Below, piece by piece: positions 24,975 through 34,302 of a DNA stretch of 64,000 nt (positions are counted from its first letter, which is position 1; each line of letters begins with the position of its first letter). The position numbers were made by a program, and so were the translations under genes. The stretch comes from QWHO01 sp039809865. Its GTDB lineage: Bacteria > Vulcanimicrobiota > Xenobia > Xenobiales > QWHO01. Below the pieces are notes generated by a model. The model was given only the letters and a program-made list of their open reading frames with translations. It had not been told where the DNA came from and ran no database searches. The DNA lies in contig JBDHVW010000019.1 of assembly GCA_039809865.1 (NCBI GenBank), forward strand, positions 36,992 through 100,991, read 5' to 3'.

Positions 24975-25535
24975 CTACCCGAAGAGACGGGCCCAGAGAG
25001 ACTTGTTGCGGTAGGCTTTCAGCTCGGCCTGCGCTTCCATGGCCTTCAGGGTGGACTCGACCACCTGGGCGCGCAGCTCCTCCAGAGCGGCCTCGGCCTC
25101 GACCGCCCGGACGGTGGCCTCCACGGCCTCCTCCTCGGCGGAGTCGACGCGGCAACGCAGCAGAGCCTCACGCTCGGCCAGATCTTGATGATTGGTGCGC
25201 AGCAGATTGAGCTCGCCTTCCAGCAGCCCGAGGCGCACCATCGCGGCTTCGTGACGCTTGAGCGGCACCAGGCGCGCGCGAGCGACATCCTGACTCTCGA
25301 TGGGAGCCAGCGCCAGCTTGACGGGTTGACGCTCGCGGCGGCGCTCCAGGCGCTTGAGCTCTCCCTCGGGAATGCGCGTCTCCCCGTTGGGGGTGACCCA
25401 GGTGCGCAGGCGCCCCTGCTGGATCATCCTCCGGATGCGGCGCGTCGAGGTCCCCGCGGCCTCGGCGAACTGCGTGATGGTGTACTGCCGCTCGGAGGCG
25501 GCGGGGAGAGCGTTCGATTCTGCTTGGCTGCTCAT
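24975..25535 (-). CDS. MerR/excisionase-type helix-turn-helix protein with long coiled coil
   Basis: 186 aa. About residues 16-60 are a winged HTH (YTITQFAEAAGTSTRRIRRMIQQGRLRTW and an ETRIPEGELKRL wing). The rest is a heptad-rich coiled coil ending NKSLWARLFG. Plasmid partition-type and phage regulator-like proteins share this layout, but no partner is visible here. DNA-binding is likely, target unknown. Confidence 0.75.
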   Translation of the reverse strand: MSSQAESNALPAASERQYTITQFAEAAGTSTRRIRRMIQQGRLRTWVTPNGETRIPEGELKRLERRRERQPVKLALAPIESQDVARARLVPLKRHEAAMVRLGLLEGELNLLRTNHQDLAEREALLRCRVDSAEEEAVEATVRAVEAEAALEELRAQVVESTLKAMEAQAELKAYRNKSLWARLFG

Positions 25536-25595
25536 AGCAGGAGGGAGTTTCGCCGTTGAAAGGCGTTCAACCTTCCCGAGCAGGAATTGAATTTG

Positions 25596-26708
25596 TTACT
25601 TTTTCTTCTTCTTGTCCTTGAAGCGGAGGTCCTGATCGGACTGGTAGCTGGGCTGCGGAAGCTTGCTCGGACGCGGATTGACCTGCACGGGCGGCTTCTC
25701 GACCCGGCGTTTGGGCGCCTCGGGGGTGGGCTCCGGGGGCGGCGGCTCGACGGGGCGACGCGGGAGGAGGTCCTCGTCCTGGCGGGAGCGCGGCTTGATG
25801 GGCTTGTCCACCTGGAGGGGGGGCTTCTCCACGCGACGAGGGCGCGGGGGCTCGGCGAGCTCGCGCGCCGGGCGTGGCATGGCGGGCTCGGTGCGGATCT
25901 TGTGGGGCTCCACCTTCCGTGGGGGAGCCTCGTCGGGACGGCGCTCGCGCGGCTGGATGGGCTGGTCGATGCGCAGCGGCGGCTTCTCGACCCGGCGGGG
26001 CCGCTCGGCGGGGGGCTCCTCGAGCAGACGCGTCCGCTCGGGAGACTCGAGGATCTGCGTCTTGTGCGGGTCCTGCACGCCGAGCTTGTCCTTGAGCTGC
26101 TGGGCGTCGCGGGAGGCCTCCAGCTCGGCCTGGAGCGACGAGAACTGCATGCCCTTCTCGTAGTCGGGCAGGGCGGGCGTGGCGTGGGGCGCCACGATGC
26201 GCTCGCTGACCCGGTTGGCGGCCGACACGGTATCGGCCGCCAGCACGTTGACCACGCGCTCGAGCGAGGTGCCGCTCTGCACCGGCTCGCCCGGCTCCAG
26301 CACGGGCACGCCATCGGGAAAGGCGCCGATCACCTCGAAGGTGGCGTGCGCCTCGGGATCGGTCTTGAGCCCGAGCTCGGCCCGGGCCGAGACCGTCCAC
26401 ACGAGCTCGCGCAGCTCGGCGGGGAGCAGCTCCTCGGGCAGCTGGATCTCGCGCGGGATGCGGAAGACGAGCGTCCAGCGGGCCTCCGTGACCTGCTGCA
26501 GGCCGTCCATGCGCTGGGTCTGCTCGTAGACGACCTGCTTGCCACGGGTGGCGGTGGCTCGGGCGAGCACGCCGTTGACGTCCATCGGCTTTTTGAGCCG
26601 GCACTCGAACGAGGCGCGAATGAAGCCCCCCGCCGGGATCGCCGGCATGTCCGGCTTCATGGTGAACGTGCCCGGTCCCAGGCCCAGAGCTTCCTTGATG
26701 AAATCCAT
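25596..26708 (-). CDS. Arrestin-like N-terminal domain protein with Arg/Pro/Glu-rich repeats
   Basis: 370 aa. The first 150 residues are beta-rich and resemble Spo0M/arrestin-type folds (IPAGGFIRASFECRLKKPMD; ELLPAELRELVWTVSARAEL). The C-terminal half is charged and contains three degenerate repeats of the type RPRRVEKPPLRIDQPIQPR, RPRRVEKPPLQVDKPIKPR and PKRRVEKPPVQVNPRPSK, and it ends with KDKKKKK. It looks like a scaffold or nucleic-acid/phosphate-binding tail. No enzyme family recognised. Confidence 0.6.
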   Translation of the reverse strand: MDFIKEALGLGPGTFTMKPDMPAIPAGGFIRASFECRLKKPMDVNGVLARATATRGKQVVYEQTQRMDGLQQVTEARWTLVFRIPREIQLPEELLPAELRELVWTVSARAELGLKTDPEAHATFEVIGAFPDGVPVLEPGEPVQSGTSLERVVNVLAADTVSAANRVSERIVAPHATPALPDYEKGMQFSSLQAELEASRDAQQLKDKLGVQDPHKTQILESPERTRLLEEPPAERPRRVEKPPLRIDQPIQPRERRPDEAPPRKVEPHKIRTEPAMPRPARELAEPPRPRRVEKPPLQVDKPIKPRSRQDEDLLPRRPVEPPPPEPTPEAPKRRVEKPPVQVNPRPSKLPQPSYQSDQDLRFKDKKKKK

Positions 26709-26733
26709 CCCGAGGAGGATTTGGTCACGCCTA

Positions 26734-26762
26734 TTGACGCATCCTGCCCCGGCCGCTACAAT
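26734..26762 (+). promoter_or_regulatory. Promoter of tRNA-Lys gene
   Basis: TTGACG (26734-26739), 17-base spacer, TACAAT (26757-26762). The predicted transcript starts about 6 bases before the tRNA. Confidence 0.75.
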
Positions 26763-26774
26763 GGGGACTCGTTC

Positions 26775-26851
26775 GGGTTAGTAGCTCAGTTGGTTAGAGC
26801 AGCTGACTCTTAATCAGCGGGTCCGGGGTTCGAGTCCCTGCTAACCCACCA
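26775..26851 (+). tRNA. tRNA-Lys (anticodon CUU)
   Basis: The acceptor GGGTTAG pairs with CTAACCC, then A and encoded CCA. Anticodon stem GCTGA-CTCTTAA-TCAGC, T-arm GGGGTTCGAGTCCC. Confidence 0.97.
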
Positions 26852-26858
26852 CCGAACA

Positions 26859-26890
26859 GAACCGCGTCCCAAGGCGCGGTTCTTTTTCTT
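26859..26890 (+). terminator. Intrinsic terminator after tRNA-Lys
   Basis: Stem GAACCGCG (26859-26866) / CGCGGTTC (26875-26882), 8-base loop, then TTTTTCTT. The T-run overlaps the end of the convergent ATPase gene. Confidence 0.85.
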
Positions 26891-29800
26891 TAGCGCGAAC
26901 GCACCGACCAGGCCGCCTGCTCGAGCTCGCTCTGCAGCAGCTCGGCCACGTCCTCCGCGGGCAGCCCCGCGTTGAGCAAGATCTTGCGGATGAAGCCGGA
27001 GGCCTTCTCGCGCGCCGAGCGCCGCTCGGTGTACATGCCCAGATACTCCTGCCACTCCATCTCGATGCGGGCCAGACGGATGCGCTCGAGGATCTCGTCG
27101 GCATAGTCGCGGTCCCAGGTCTCCATGGCCGGGTAGTTGAGCTGGTGGAGAAGGTCGTCGAGCGACTCCTCCTCATCCACCGAGGTCGACGAGAAGGCCG
27201 ACAGGATGAGCTTGAGCTCGTCGGTGCCGGGATCGTTGCGCACCGCCGCGGGCAGCGTGGCGTGCCAGCGCGAGATCAGGGCCGGCCAGGACGACTTGCG
27301 CGCCGCGCTCACGCGGTCGGCGAAAATCCAGCGGATGCCCTCGTGCAGCGTGCGCCGCGACTCCGCCATGGCCTCTTCCAGCGCCAGGCGCAGATTCTCG
27401 AAACGGTTCAGCACTGTGTCCCCCGCCTCGTCCCAGCGGACCGGCGGCGGACAGCCCAGCGCCTGGGGCAGACGCTCGAGCAAGAGCTCACGCGGATTGC
27501 CGCGCCGCTCGGGGTTCTGCAAGAGGTCGATCAGCGCCCCGGCGTAAGGCGTGCGGTGGTAGGAAAGCTTGAGGTTCGTGCGGGGCAGCCGGTCGAACCA
27601 GGTGAGGAGGCGCGACGAGGCCTCCTCGATCAGCGAGCGCGCCGGATTCATGCTGGCGTCGCTCTTGATCAGGCGCAACAACTCCTCCAGGAAGCTGTGC
27701 TCCTCGGGCGGCACCTCGAAGTGCTCCACGCGCCATTTGGCGGGATGGCGCGCCAGCTCGTGGATGCGGGGCGCGTCCAGCGGCGTGGCGGACGAGTCGC
27801 CCAGCCGGTAGAACGCCAGCCGGTGACGATAGTGCCAGGCGGCCACCGCGAAGAGCAGCTCCACCGTGGGGCCGGGCAGGCTGAAGGGCGGGCGCATCAG
27901 CGCCGTCACCGTTTCGGCCGGGTTGAGCCGCTGGCGACGCGTCTCGTCGGAGAGCAGACGCGACAACAAGAACGTGAGCGCCGGCCCCAGAGCGTTGCCC
28001 GGCAGCGGATCGCGCAGCTCGTAGCAGCGCCAGGCGCCCCCCTCGTCCACGGGCAAGAACAGCCCCCCGTCCACCAGCGCCGTGTGCAGGGCCTTCAGCG
28101 CGGGATATTCTCCCTGACGCAGCACGACCTCGTTGGGAGCGCAGCCGAGCAGGTAGTCGATGGCCTGATAACGGCGCGCCCGCGCCGCCGGCGGGTCCTG
28201 GGTGGTGGAGAAACAGAACTCGTTCAAGACCGGGGCCGCGCCCATGCACTCCGCGACGCACTCGTTCAGGAGCCGCTCCAGCCCGGCCGCGTTCAAGCTG
28301 GTGTGGCAGGTGCGCTCGTGCCAGAACTCGAGCTTGTCCGGGTCGGTCAGGTCGCAGAGCGACTCCTCCAGCTCGGACTCGCTGCGCCGCAGCAGGTCGG
28401 CCAGCTCGAGGTGCTCGGACGAGGTCGGGTCGCTGTAGGCGGGGTCGACCGACCGGATCCGCCGCAGCGCCTCGATATCGTGCGCCATGGCCACGTAATT
28501 GATGGGCTGGCTCGGCAGGCCCACGACCAGCCGGGGATGGGCCAGCTCGTTCTGGCACTGGATCGCCACCTGATCGCGCTCGGGCGGGTTCTGGGCCACC
28601 ACGTAGGCCAGCAGCAGGTCGCCCTGATAGGCCCCGGGCCCCGGCTCCTTGGTGCGCGCCTGGGCCACCAGCTGATCGAGCTGATCGGGCAGCACGAAGC
28701 GCGTCTTGACGAAGCGATCGGTGACATAGGTGCGGTTGATCTCGGTCAGGCGCAGCGGCGAGCTCGAGACCTGCGACTCGAGCAGGCCCAGCAGGTCGAC
28801 CTCCAGCTCGATCTTGCGCCGGTTCTGGCGCAGCAGGCCCTCCAGGCTGGGGCGCTCGAGCGAGAAGTCGAACCAGAAACGCCGCTCGCGGAAAGCCAGC
28901 ACCTTCTGGTCCACCAGGGCCCGCAGGCTCTTGGCCGCCAGCGGCTGCTCGCGATCGCCCAGGTGCAGCGCCCACACAACGTGCTCGGGCGAGGTGTTGA
29001 TGCGCTCCTGCCCGCCCACCTGCAAGAGCCACACGGTGCGCAGCAGGCGTCGTGCCATCGGAATGTTGGACGAGACCGCCAGCGCCTTCTCCAGCTCGGC
29101 AAACGCCTGCTCCATTCGGGGGTCGGCGCGGAGCTGCTTCTCGAAGTAGCTGTAAAGCAGGTCCACCGTGTAGAGCGACAGGCGCCCGTTGGGCTGCTCG
29201 ATGGCGAAGTTGTTCAGGAAATACTGCAGGCCGCCCGCGTTCGGGTCCTGGAAGAAGGAAAGGGCCGTCTTCTCGGGCGAGGCCAGCCGCATGGCCAGGC
29301 GCGGCAGCAGGAACGTGGCGGCGGGGTGCAGCGGATAGCAGCCCTCCAGGGCATACTCCTGGCACCAGGCGGCGTCCAGCTCGTGATAGGGACCGAGATC
29401 GAGGGTGCTCTTGAGCACGCGCAGCAAGTCGGGGTGGGCGGAGAGGTCGTTCCACATCTCCGGCGACAGGTGGCCCAGGACGTTGCGGGTGAGGAACTCC
29501 TCCCACTCGCCGTGGCGGGCCAGCAGGTGCAGCGGCAGGATGTCCCGGAACGAGCGGGCCAGGCGCGCCTCTTCGGCCGGGTCTTGAGCCACGCTGCGCG
29601 TGAGGGCGCCCACCAGCACGAACGGGAGGTCGCGCTCGCGGCACATCTCGCGAAACTCGCGGACCTGCTCGGGCATGGAGGAGTCTTGCGCCGTCCAGAC
29701 GCTGCCGAGCAGGCTCTCCATGTTGTCGAGCAGCACCGCTACGCCGTCGATGCGGCTCGAGCCCAAAAGCTCGTCCAGAGCGTCTTGCAGGCTCTCGGGA

Positions 29801-30309
29801 GCCTCTTCGGACAGATCGGCGCCCAGCTGCATCCGCTCGCCCTCGGCGTGGTTCTTGGCGGCCCAGAGCGAGCGCATCAGCACCGCGTGCAGGTCTTGCC
29901 CGGGATCGGCGTGGGGAATGAGGACCAGCCAGCGGCCCTCGGGAGGACGGGCCGCCTCGAGCGCGGTGCGCAGTGGGGAGCGCTCCGAGCCCTCGCGGAT
30001 AGCGAAAAGCCGCACCAGGTGGCCGAACTCCGCCGAGGAGACCTCGAGACTGAGCGCCCGCGCGAGCATGCTGAGGGTGGCGGACTTGCCCGTGGCGGGC
30101 GGACCGACCAGCAGGAACGAGCCCCCCGCCGGGGCGGCCGCCAGCATCGCCTGCAGCGCCTGGACCTGGGAGTGGAGCGGGAAGAAGCGCTCCTGGAGAT
30201 ACCAGCCCTCGTCCGGACGGTAGAGCGCCTTGTACAGCTCGACGCTCTGGCAGCCTTCGGGCCTGGCGAAGACCAGGCGGGTCAGAGAGTCGGACTTGAG
30301 CAAACTCAC
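26890..30309 (-). CDS. Large P-loop ATPase related to BREX BrxC / PglY (DUF6079-like), orphan
   Basis: 1139 aa. Walker A is GPPATGKS (69-76) and Walker B-like GVAVLLDNMESLL is around 195. After that, YPLHPAATFLLPRLAMRLASPEKTA at about 320 resembles the PLHP...LLPxLS...ER region of the BrxC/PglY/DUF6079 ATPases of BREX and Pgl phage defence. The C-terminal 600 residues are helical and unrecognised. No PglX methyltransferase, PglZ or protease gene accompanies it in the window. GTG start, divergent from truD across 54 bases holding two dyad elements. The relationship is recognition of a sequence pattern, not proof of function. Confidence 0.7.
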   Translation of the reverse strand: MSLLKSDSLTRLVFARPEGCQSVELYKALYRPDEGWYLQERFFPLHSQVQALQAMLAAAPAGGSFLLVGPPATGKSATLSMLARALSLEVSSAEFGHLVRLFAIREGSERSPLRTALEAARPPEGRWLVLIPHADPGQDLHAVLMRSLWAAKNHAEGERMQLGADLSEEAPESLQDALDELLGSSRIDGVAVLLDNMESLLGSVWTAQDSSMPEQVREFREMCRERDLPFVLVGALTRSVAQDPAEEARLARSFRDILPLHLLARHGEWEEFLTRNVLGHLSPEMWNDLSAHPDLLRVLKSTLDLGPYHELDAAWCQEYALEGCYPLHPAATFLLPRLAMRLASPEKTALSFFQDPNAGGLQYFLNNFAIEQPNGRLSLYTVDLLYSYFEKQLRADPRMEQAFAELEKALAVSSNIPMARRLLRTVWLLQVGGQERINTSPEHVVWALHLGDREQPLAAKSLRALVDQKVLAFRERRFWFDFSLERPSLEGLLRQNRRKIELEVDLLGLLESQVSSSPLRLTEINRTYVTDRFVKTRFVLPDQLDQLVAQARTKEPGPGAYQGDLLLAYVVAQNPPERDQVAIQCQNELAHPRLVVGLPSQPINYVAMAHDIEALRRIRSVDPAYSDPTSSEHLELADLLRRSESELEESLCDLTDPDKLEFWHERTCHTSLNAAGLERLLNECVAECMGAAPVLNEFCFSTTQDPPAARARRYQAIDYLLGCAPNEVVLRQGEYPALKALHTALVDGGLFLPVDEGGAWRCYELRDPLPGNALGPALTFLLSRLLSDETRRQRLNPAETVTALMRPPFSLPGPTVELLFAVAAWHYRHRLAFYRLGDSSATPLDAPRIHELARHPAKWRVEHFEVPPEEHSFLEELLRLIKSDASMNPARSLIEEASSRLLTWFDRLPRTNLKLSYHRTPYAGALIDLLQNPERRGNPRELLLERLPQALGCPPPVRWDEAGDTVLNRFENLRLALEEAMAESRRTLHEGIRWIFADRVSAARKSSWPALISRWHATLPAAVRNDPGTDELKLILSAFSSTSVDEEESLDDLLHQLNYPAMETWDRDYADEILERIRLARIEMEWQEYLGMYTERRSAREKASGFIRKILLNAGLPAEDVAELLQSELEQAAWSVRSR

Positions 30310-30319
30310 CTGCGGTTGT

Positions 30320-30354
30320 TTCCTAGCCAGGAAGTCTTTTCCTGCGCCAGGAAA
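30320..30354. promoter_or_regulatory. Two tandem dyad elements between the ATPase and truD genes
   Basis: TTCCT-AGCC-AGGAA (30320-30333) and TTTCCTG-CGC-CAGGAAA (30338-30354), with centres about 20 bp apart (two helical turns). Both share the TTCCT...AGGAA arms. Position and spacing fit a dimeric repressor or activator site for the divergent ATPase gene (start 30309) and/or truD (start 30364). Confidence 0.5.
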
Positions 30355-30363
30355 GCGCGCAGG

Positions 30364-31380
30364 ATGTATGTCACTGCCTCATTTCCCGGGACCGGCGGCG
30401 CCCTGAAGGCGACCCCGGAGGACTTCGTGGTGGAGGAGCTGCCGGCCTACGAGCCGAGCGGCGAGGGCCCGCATCATTACGTGGAGATCACCAAGCGCGA
30501 CCTGACCACCCCCGAGCTGGTGCGCCGCGTGGCGCGCGTGCTGGAAATGCGCCAGGACGATATCGGCTACGCCGGCATGAAAGACCGCCAGGCCATCACC
30601 ACCCAGCGCCTCAGCCTGCCGGCGGGGAAATCGCTGGCGCCGCTGGCGCAAGTGGACAACGTGCTGGACGTGCGCGACCTGGGACTGCACAACAACAAGC
30701 TACGCCGGGGCCACCTGCGCGGCAACCGCTTTCGGGTGCGGGTGCGCGACTGCGCGGTGGAGAACGCGGCGCCTATCCTGGGGGAGCTTCAAGCTCACGG
30801 CTGGGCCAATCGCTTCGGTCAGCAGCGGTTCGGTCGCGACGGGGACAACCTCGAGGGAGGTCTGGAGCTGCTGCGCAATCCCAGGCTGCGACTTCCGCAC
30901 TGGAAGCGCAACCTGCTGGTCAGCGCCGTGCAGTCGGGGCTGTTCAACCAGTATCTGGACGCCCGCCTGAAGGACGGCCTGTTCGAGACGGTGCTGGAGG
31001 GAGACGTCTGCGGCAAGCTTCCCGCCGGGGCGCTCTTCGTGGCTTCATCGGCCGACCAGCCGCGCCTGGAAGGCTTCGAGATCAGCCAGACCGGCCCGCT
31101 GTTCGGGTTCAAGATGATGGCCGCCCAGGGACCCGCCGGCGAGCGCGAGGCGGCCCTGCTCGCTTCCTCGGGGCTCGAGGCGGAGAGCTTTCGGCCCCTC
31201 AAAGCGCAAGGAGCCAGGCGCCGGATCCGCCTGCCGGCCGAGCTTTCGGTGGCGGTGGACGGAAACGACCTGCTGTTCGCCTTCGAGCTCCCGCCGGGGA
31301 GCTACGCCACGGTGCTGCTCGACGAGTTCATGAAGTCGGGGGCGCTGGCGGAGGAGCTGACTCCGGACCAGGCGGACTGA
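30364..31380 (+). CDS. truD: tRNA pseudouridine(13) synthase TruD
   Basis: 338 aa. TruD converts U13 of tRNA-Glu (and others) to pseudouridine. ATPEDFVVEELP is the family start. The catalytic Asp is in GYAGMKDRQAITTQ, and HRGNRFRVRV-like sequence (HLRGNRFRVRVRD) and WANRFGQQRFG are conserved. ATG 30364 begins the family N-terminus; the open frame further upstream to 27145 is a shadow of the ATPase gene. Confidence 0.95.
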   Translation: MYVTASFPGTGGALKATPEDFVVEELPAYEPSGEGPHHYVEITKRDLTTPELVRRVARVLEMRQDDIGYAGMKDRQAITTQRLSLPAGKSLAPLAQVDNVLDVRDLGLHNNKLRRGHLRGNRFRVRVRDCAVENAAPILGELQAHGWANRFGQQRFGRDGDNLEGGLELLRNPRLRLPHWKRNLLVSAVQSGLFNQYLDARLKDGLFETVLEGDVCGKLPAGALFVASSADQPRLEGFEISQTGPLFGFKMMAAQGPAGEREAALLASSGLEAESFRPLKAQGARRRIRLPAELSVAVDGNDLLFAFELPPGSYATVLLDEFMKSGALAEELTPDQAD

Positions 31381-31392
31381 GGCTCCCCGCGA

Positions 31393-32328
31393 CTAGCTTC
31401 GCACCTTGCGGGCCGCGCGTTTGCCCGCCGGGGGCACGGGGCGCTCGAGGAGGTGGCGGATGAGCTCGGCCCCGAGCAAGAACACCACCGCCTCCAGATA
31501 GAGGAAAATCAGCATGCCCACGATGCCGAAAACGCCTGAATAGACGGTGCTGAGGCGCCCGAACCAGACCATGTAGTCGACGTAGAGCAGACTGGACAGC
31601 TTCCAGGCCACGGACGCGAAGATGGCGCCCGGGAGAGCGGCGCGAAACCCGACCCGGCGCAGGGGCAAGATCGTGTAGAGCAACAAGAAGATCAGCATCA
31701 CCAGCCCCGGGACGATCAGCCAGGAGTGGATCCAGGCGTAGGTGACGCTGGCGTCCATGCTGAGCCAGCCGACGTTGGGGACGCTCCACTGCCCCATCAG
31801 GGTCTGGGCGGCAGTGAAGAACAGCGAGATGATGACCCCGGTCGAGGCGACCGCCCCGCACAGCAACACGAGCGACATCGAGAGGAGGTTGCCGTGGAAC
31901 ATGTTGCGGCGCGCGGGGAGGTCCCAGGTGCGCAGCAGGCTCACCTCCAGGGCGCGGAAGAGCTGGCGCCCCGACCACAACAAGAGCAACAGGCTGGTCA
32001 GGCTGATCTTGGTGCGGTCGCTCACCACCGTGCGCACGTTGGACTCGATGGAGCTCAGCGTGTTGACCGGCAGGTACATCGAGGCCAGCGAATGCGTGTA
32101 GAACAGGGCGCGGTCGATGGGGACGAAGTAGGTCAGCATCGCCAGGGACAGCATGAACAACGGGAAGACCGAGAAGAAGGCGAAGAAAGCGATGCCCGCC
32201 GCCATCAGCGGCCCGTCGTGGCGGAGATACTCCCGCAAGACCGTGGCCAGCGACCGTCCCGCCAAACGGAGCACTCTCACCCGGAGCATGTTCGGGACGG
32301 GCCTCCGGTTCACTTGCCACCAGAACAA
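31393..32328 (-). CDS. YihY/BrkB family inner-membrane protein
   Basis: 311 aa with five to six membrane helices. Conserved family segments are GIAFFAFFSVFPLFML, SAR-like LWSGRQLFRALEVSLLRTWDL and the terminal GVFGIVGMLIFLYLEAVVFLLGAELI. These proteins were once thought to be RNase BN; their function is unknown. The start could instead be ATG 32289, the next Met, which removes 13 residues. Confidence 0.9.
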   Translation of the reverse strand: MFWWQVNRRPVPNMLRVRVLRLAGRSLATVLREYLRHDGPLMAAGIAFFAFFSVFPLFMLSLAMLTYFVPIDRALFYTHSLASMYLPVNTLSSIESNVRTVVSDRTKISLTSLLLLLWSGRQLFRALEVSLLRTWDLPARRNMFHGNLLSMSLVLLCGAVASTGVIISLFFTAAQTLMGQWSVPNVGWLSMDASVTYAWIHSWLIVPGLVMLIFLLLYTILPLRRVGFRAALPGAIFASVAWKLSSLLYVDYMVWFGRLSTVYSGVFGIVGMLIFLYLEAVVFLLGAELIRHLLERPVPPAGKRAARKVRS

Positions 32329-32377
32329 AATTCAAGTTCGGTAGGAGTGCGAGGGCTGGAGGGGAAATTCTCGTCCT

Positions 32378-33808
32378 GTGAGCCTCATGACCCGTATCCG
32401 ACTGAGTTGTTTCTGCGTGCTGCTGGCGGCGATGCCCGTCCTGGCGGCTCCGCCGCCCCCCTCCGCCATCACGTTCAAAGAGAAGATCTCCGGATTGGTC
32501 CAGAACGCCGGTCTGCGCGGGAAGGCGGCCGTCTACATCAAGGTTCTCAAATCGGGACGGGTGCTCTACAACGAGCGCGGGACCACACCGATGATCCCCG
32601 CCTCGAACCTCAAGGTGCTCACCACCGCCACGGCCCTCGATCTGCTGGGCCCCGACTACCGTTTCGAAACCGAGTTGCGCGGGCCGCAGGCCAATTCCGG
32701 GGGAATCATCGCCGGCCACCTGTACCTGGTGGGCTCGGGCGACCCCAGTTTCTGCGAGCCCTACAACGCCCCCGCTACCGAGCCGTTCCGGTTCTTCGTG
32801 CGCCAGTTGCGCAAGGCGGGCGTGAAAGGCGTGGTGGGGGACGTGGTGGCCGACGACTCCGCCTTCGACCGCGAGTTCCGCGGGCAGGGCTGGTTCGACC
32901 GCTACCTCCTGGATGACTACGCGGCCGCCGTCGGCGCTCTGAGCGTCAACGCGAACCTGGTCGAGGTCGTGATCACCCCGGGCAAGATCTCCACCAACCC
33001 CTCCACCCCGTCGATTCAGTTCGTGAACAAGGTCAAGGCCGGAAGCTACACCGAAGTCTACGTCGACCGCAAGCCGGGCTCCGACGTGGTGACGGTGGGC
33101 GGGGTCATCGCCCCGGGCGGGGTCGTGCGCCGCACCATCACCGTGGACAACCCCTCGCTTTTCGCGGCTGGCGTGTTCTCGCGGCTGCTCGAGAAGGGCG
33201 GCATTCAGCATACCGGCAGCTACCGGGTCATCGACCGGGTGGCCGAGCCCGCCCAGGTGAGCCAGCTCAAGGTCTACGCGCGCTTCAAGTCGCCCACCCT
33301 GCTCAAGCTGGCGACCCAGGTCAACAAAGAGAGCGACAACCTCTTCGCCCAGCACCTGTTCAAGGCCGTGGGCGAGCGCTATCGTGGCCAGGGCAGCGCT
33401 TCCAACGCCGAAGCGGCGGTGATGGCGTTCATGCAGCGCAACGGTATCGATACCACCGGTCTGCGGATGGTGGATGGCTGCGGCCTCTCCACGCTGGACC
33501 GCGTCTCTCCCCAGCAGATGGTCGAGGTGCTCAACGCCATGTGGCTCAACCCCCACGGCCAGGATTTCATCGACTCGCTCCCGGCCGGCGGGCAGGGGAC
33601 ACTGGCCTATCGGCTGAACGGCCTGAAAGTGCGCGCCAAGACCGGGACCATCAAGGATTGCTCCGCGCTGAGCGGCTATGTGGTGAGCGCCTACGGCCAG
33701 ACCATCGCTTTCTCGGTGATCGTGAACGACGTGGAGGGCTCCTGGAGCGCCATCGACCTCGAAGACCGCGTGGTGCAGGCCATCGCGGGCTGGCCGGCGC
33801 CCCTGTGA
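32378..33808 (+). CDS. dacB: D-alanyl-D-alanine carboxypeptidase/endopeptidase, PBP4 type (peptidase S13)
   Basis: 476 aa with a signal peptide (SCFCVLLAAMPVLA). The three penicillin-binding motifs are present: SxxK in PASNLKVLTTA, SxN in KESDNLFAQ and KTG in VRAKTGTIKDCSALSG. It acts in the periplasm on peptidoglycan peptides. GTG 32378 or ATG 32387 can start it. Its stop overlaps the next gene's GTG by 4 bases. Confidence 0.92.
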   Translation: MSLMTRIRLSCFCVLLAAMPVLAAPPPPSAITFKEKISGLVQNAGLRGKAAVYIKVLKSGRVLYNERGTTPMIPASNLKVLTTATALDLLGPDYRFETELRGPQANSGGIIAGHLYLVGSGDPSFCEPYNAPATEPFRFFVRQLRKAGVKGVVGDVVADDSAFDREFRGQGWFDRYLLDDYAAAVGALSVNANLVEVVITPGKISTNPSTPSIQFVNKVKAGSYTEVYVDRKPGSDVVTVGGVIAPGGVVRRTITVDNPSLFAAGVFSRLLEKGGIQHTGSYRVIDRVAEPAQVSQLKVYARFKSPTLLKLATQVNKESDNLFAQHLFKAVGERYRGQGSASNAEAAVMAFMQRNGIDTTGLRMVDGCGLSTLDRVSPQQMVEVLNAMWLNPHGQDFIDSLPAGGQGTLAYRLNGLKVRAKTGTIKDCSALSGYVVSAYGQTIAFSVIVNDVEGSWSAIDLEDRVVQAIAGWPAPL

Positions 33809-34170
33809 GGGCCTTGCTCCTCTGCCTGCTCCTGGCGCTGCCGGCCTGGGCCGACACCGAGGTGCGCCGCCTGCAGAACGACTCGGACGCTTCCGTCACC
33901 ATGCGAATCGGGGAGAGGACCGTGGGAGATTTTCCCCGCTTCGGCGAGGGCTCGGTTCACTTCCAGTTGCCCGAGGGCGAGGCTGGCGCGCTCGAGATCA
34001 AGACCCGGGCCGGGCTCACCCGGCTGTATGCGTCGAACGGGTTGATCTACGCGGTGATCAATGGAGCCGCGCCCCTGCCGGTCTCAAATCGAGTCAATCA
34101 GTATCTCACTCTGTTCGTAGACACGCAGGGCGTCGTGCGCGTACGACGCTGGGAGCTTTGGTATAACTAG
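33805..34170 (+). CDS. Small secreted protein, unknown
   Basis: 121 aa from GTG 33805, which overlaps the dacB stop (GTGA). Signal peptide MRALLLCLLLALPAWAD, then a beta-rich domain (VTMRIGERTVGDFPRFGEGSVHFQLP...TRLYASNGLIYAVINGAAPLP). Likely periplasmic and cotranslated with the peptidase. No family recognised. Confidence 0.75.
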   Translation: MRALLLCLLLALPAWADTEVRRLQNDSDASVTMRIGERTVGDFPRFGEGSVHFQLPEGEAGALEIKTRAGLTRLYASNGLIYAVINGAAPLPVSNRVNQYLTLFVDTQGVVRVRRWELWYN

Positions 34171-34302
34171 GGGTTTGGTGCCCTCGCGCCGCGCTTGATC
34201 GCGCTCCCAGCGCGCGAGCATTTCCAGGTCCAGCTCAGGTTCTCTCATACTGCTTTGGACGCTCGGGGGGCGCCCGGAGTTCCCCGCCGAATCTCTCTCT
34301 TG

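Noticed and set aside
27145..31380. 1411-codon plus-strand open frame across the ATPase and truD
   Set aside because: Only its last 338 codons are truD. The rest is antisense to the 1139-aa ATPase gene and has the Arg/Gln/Leu composition of a reversed high-G+C frame.
31328..33556. 742-codon minus-strand frame over the dacB and BrkB genes
   Set aside because: Antisense to dacB and out of frame with the BrkB gene; low-complexity His/Gly/Asp sequence.
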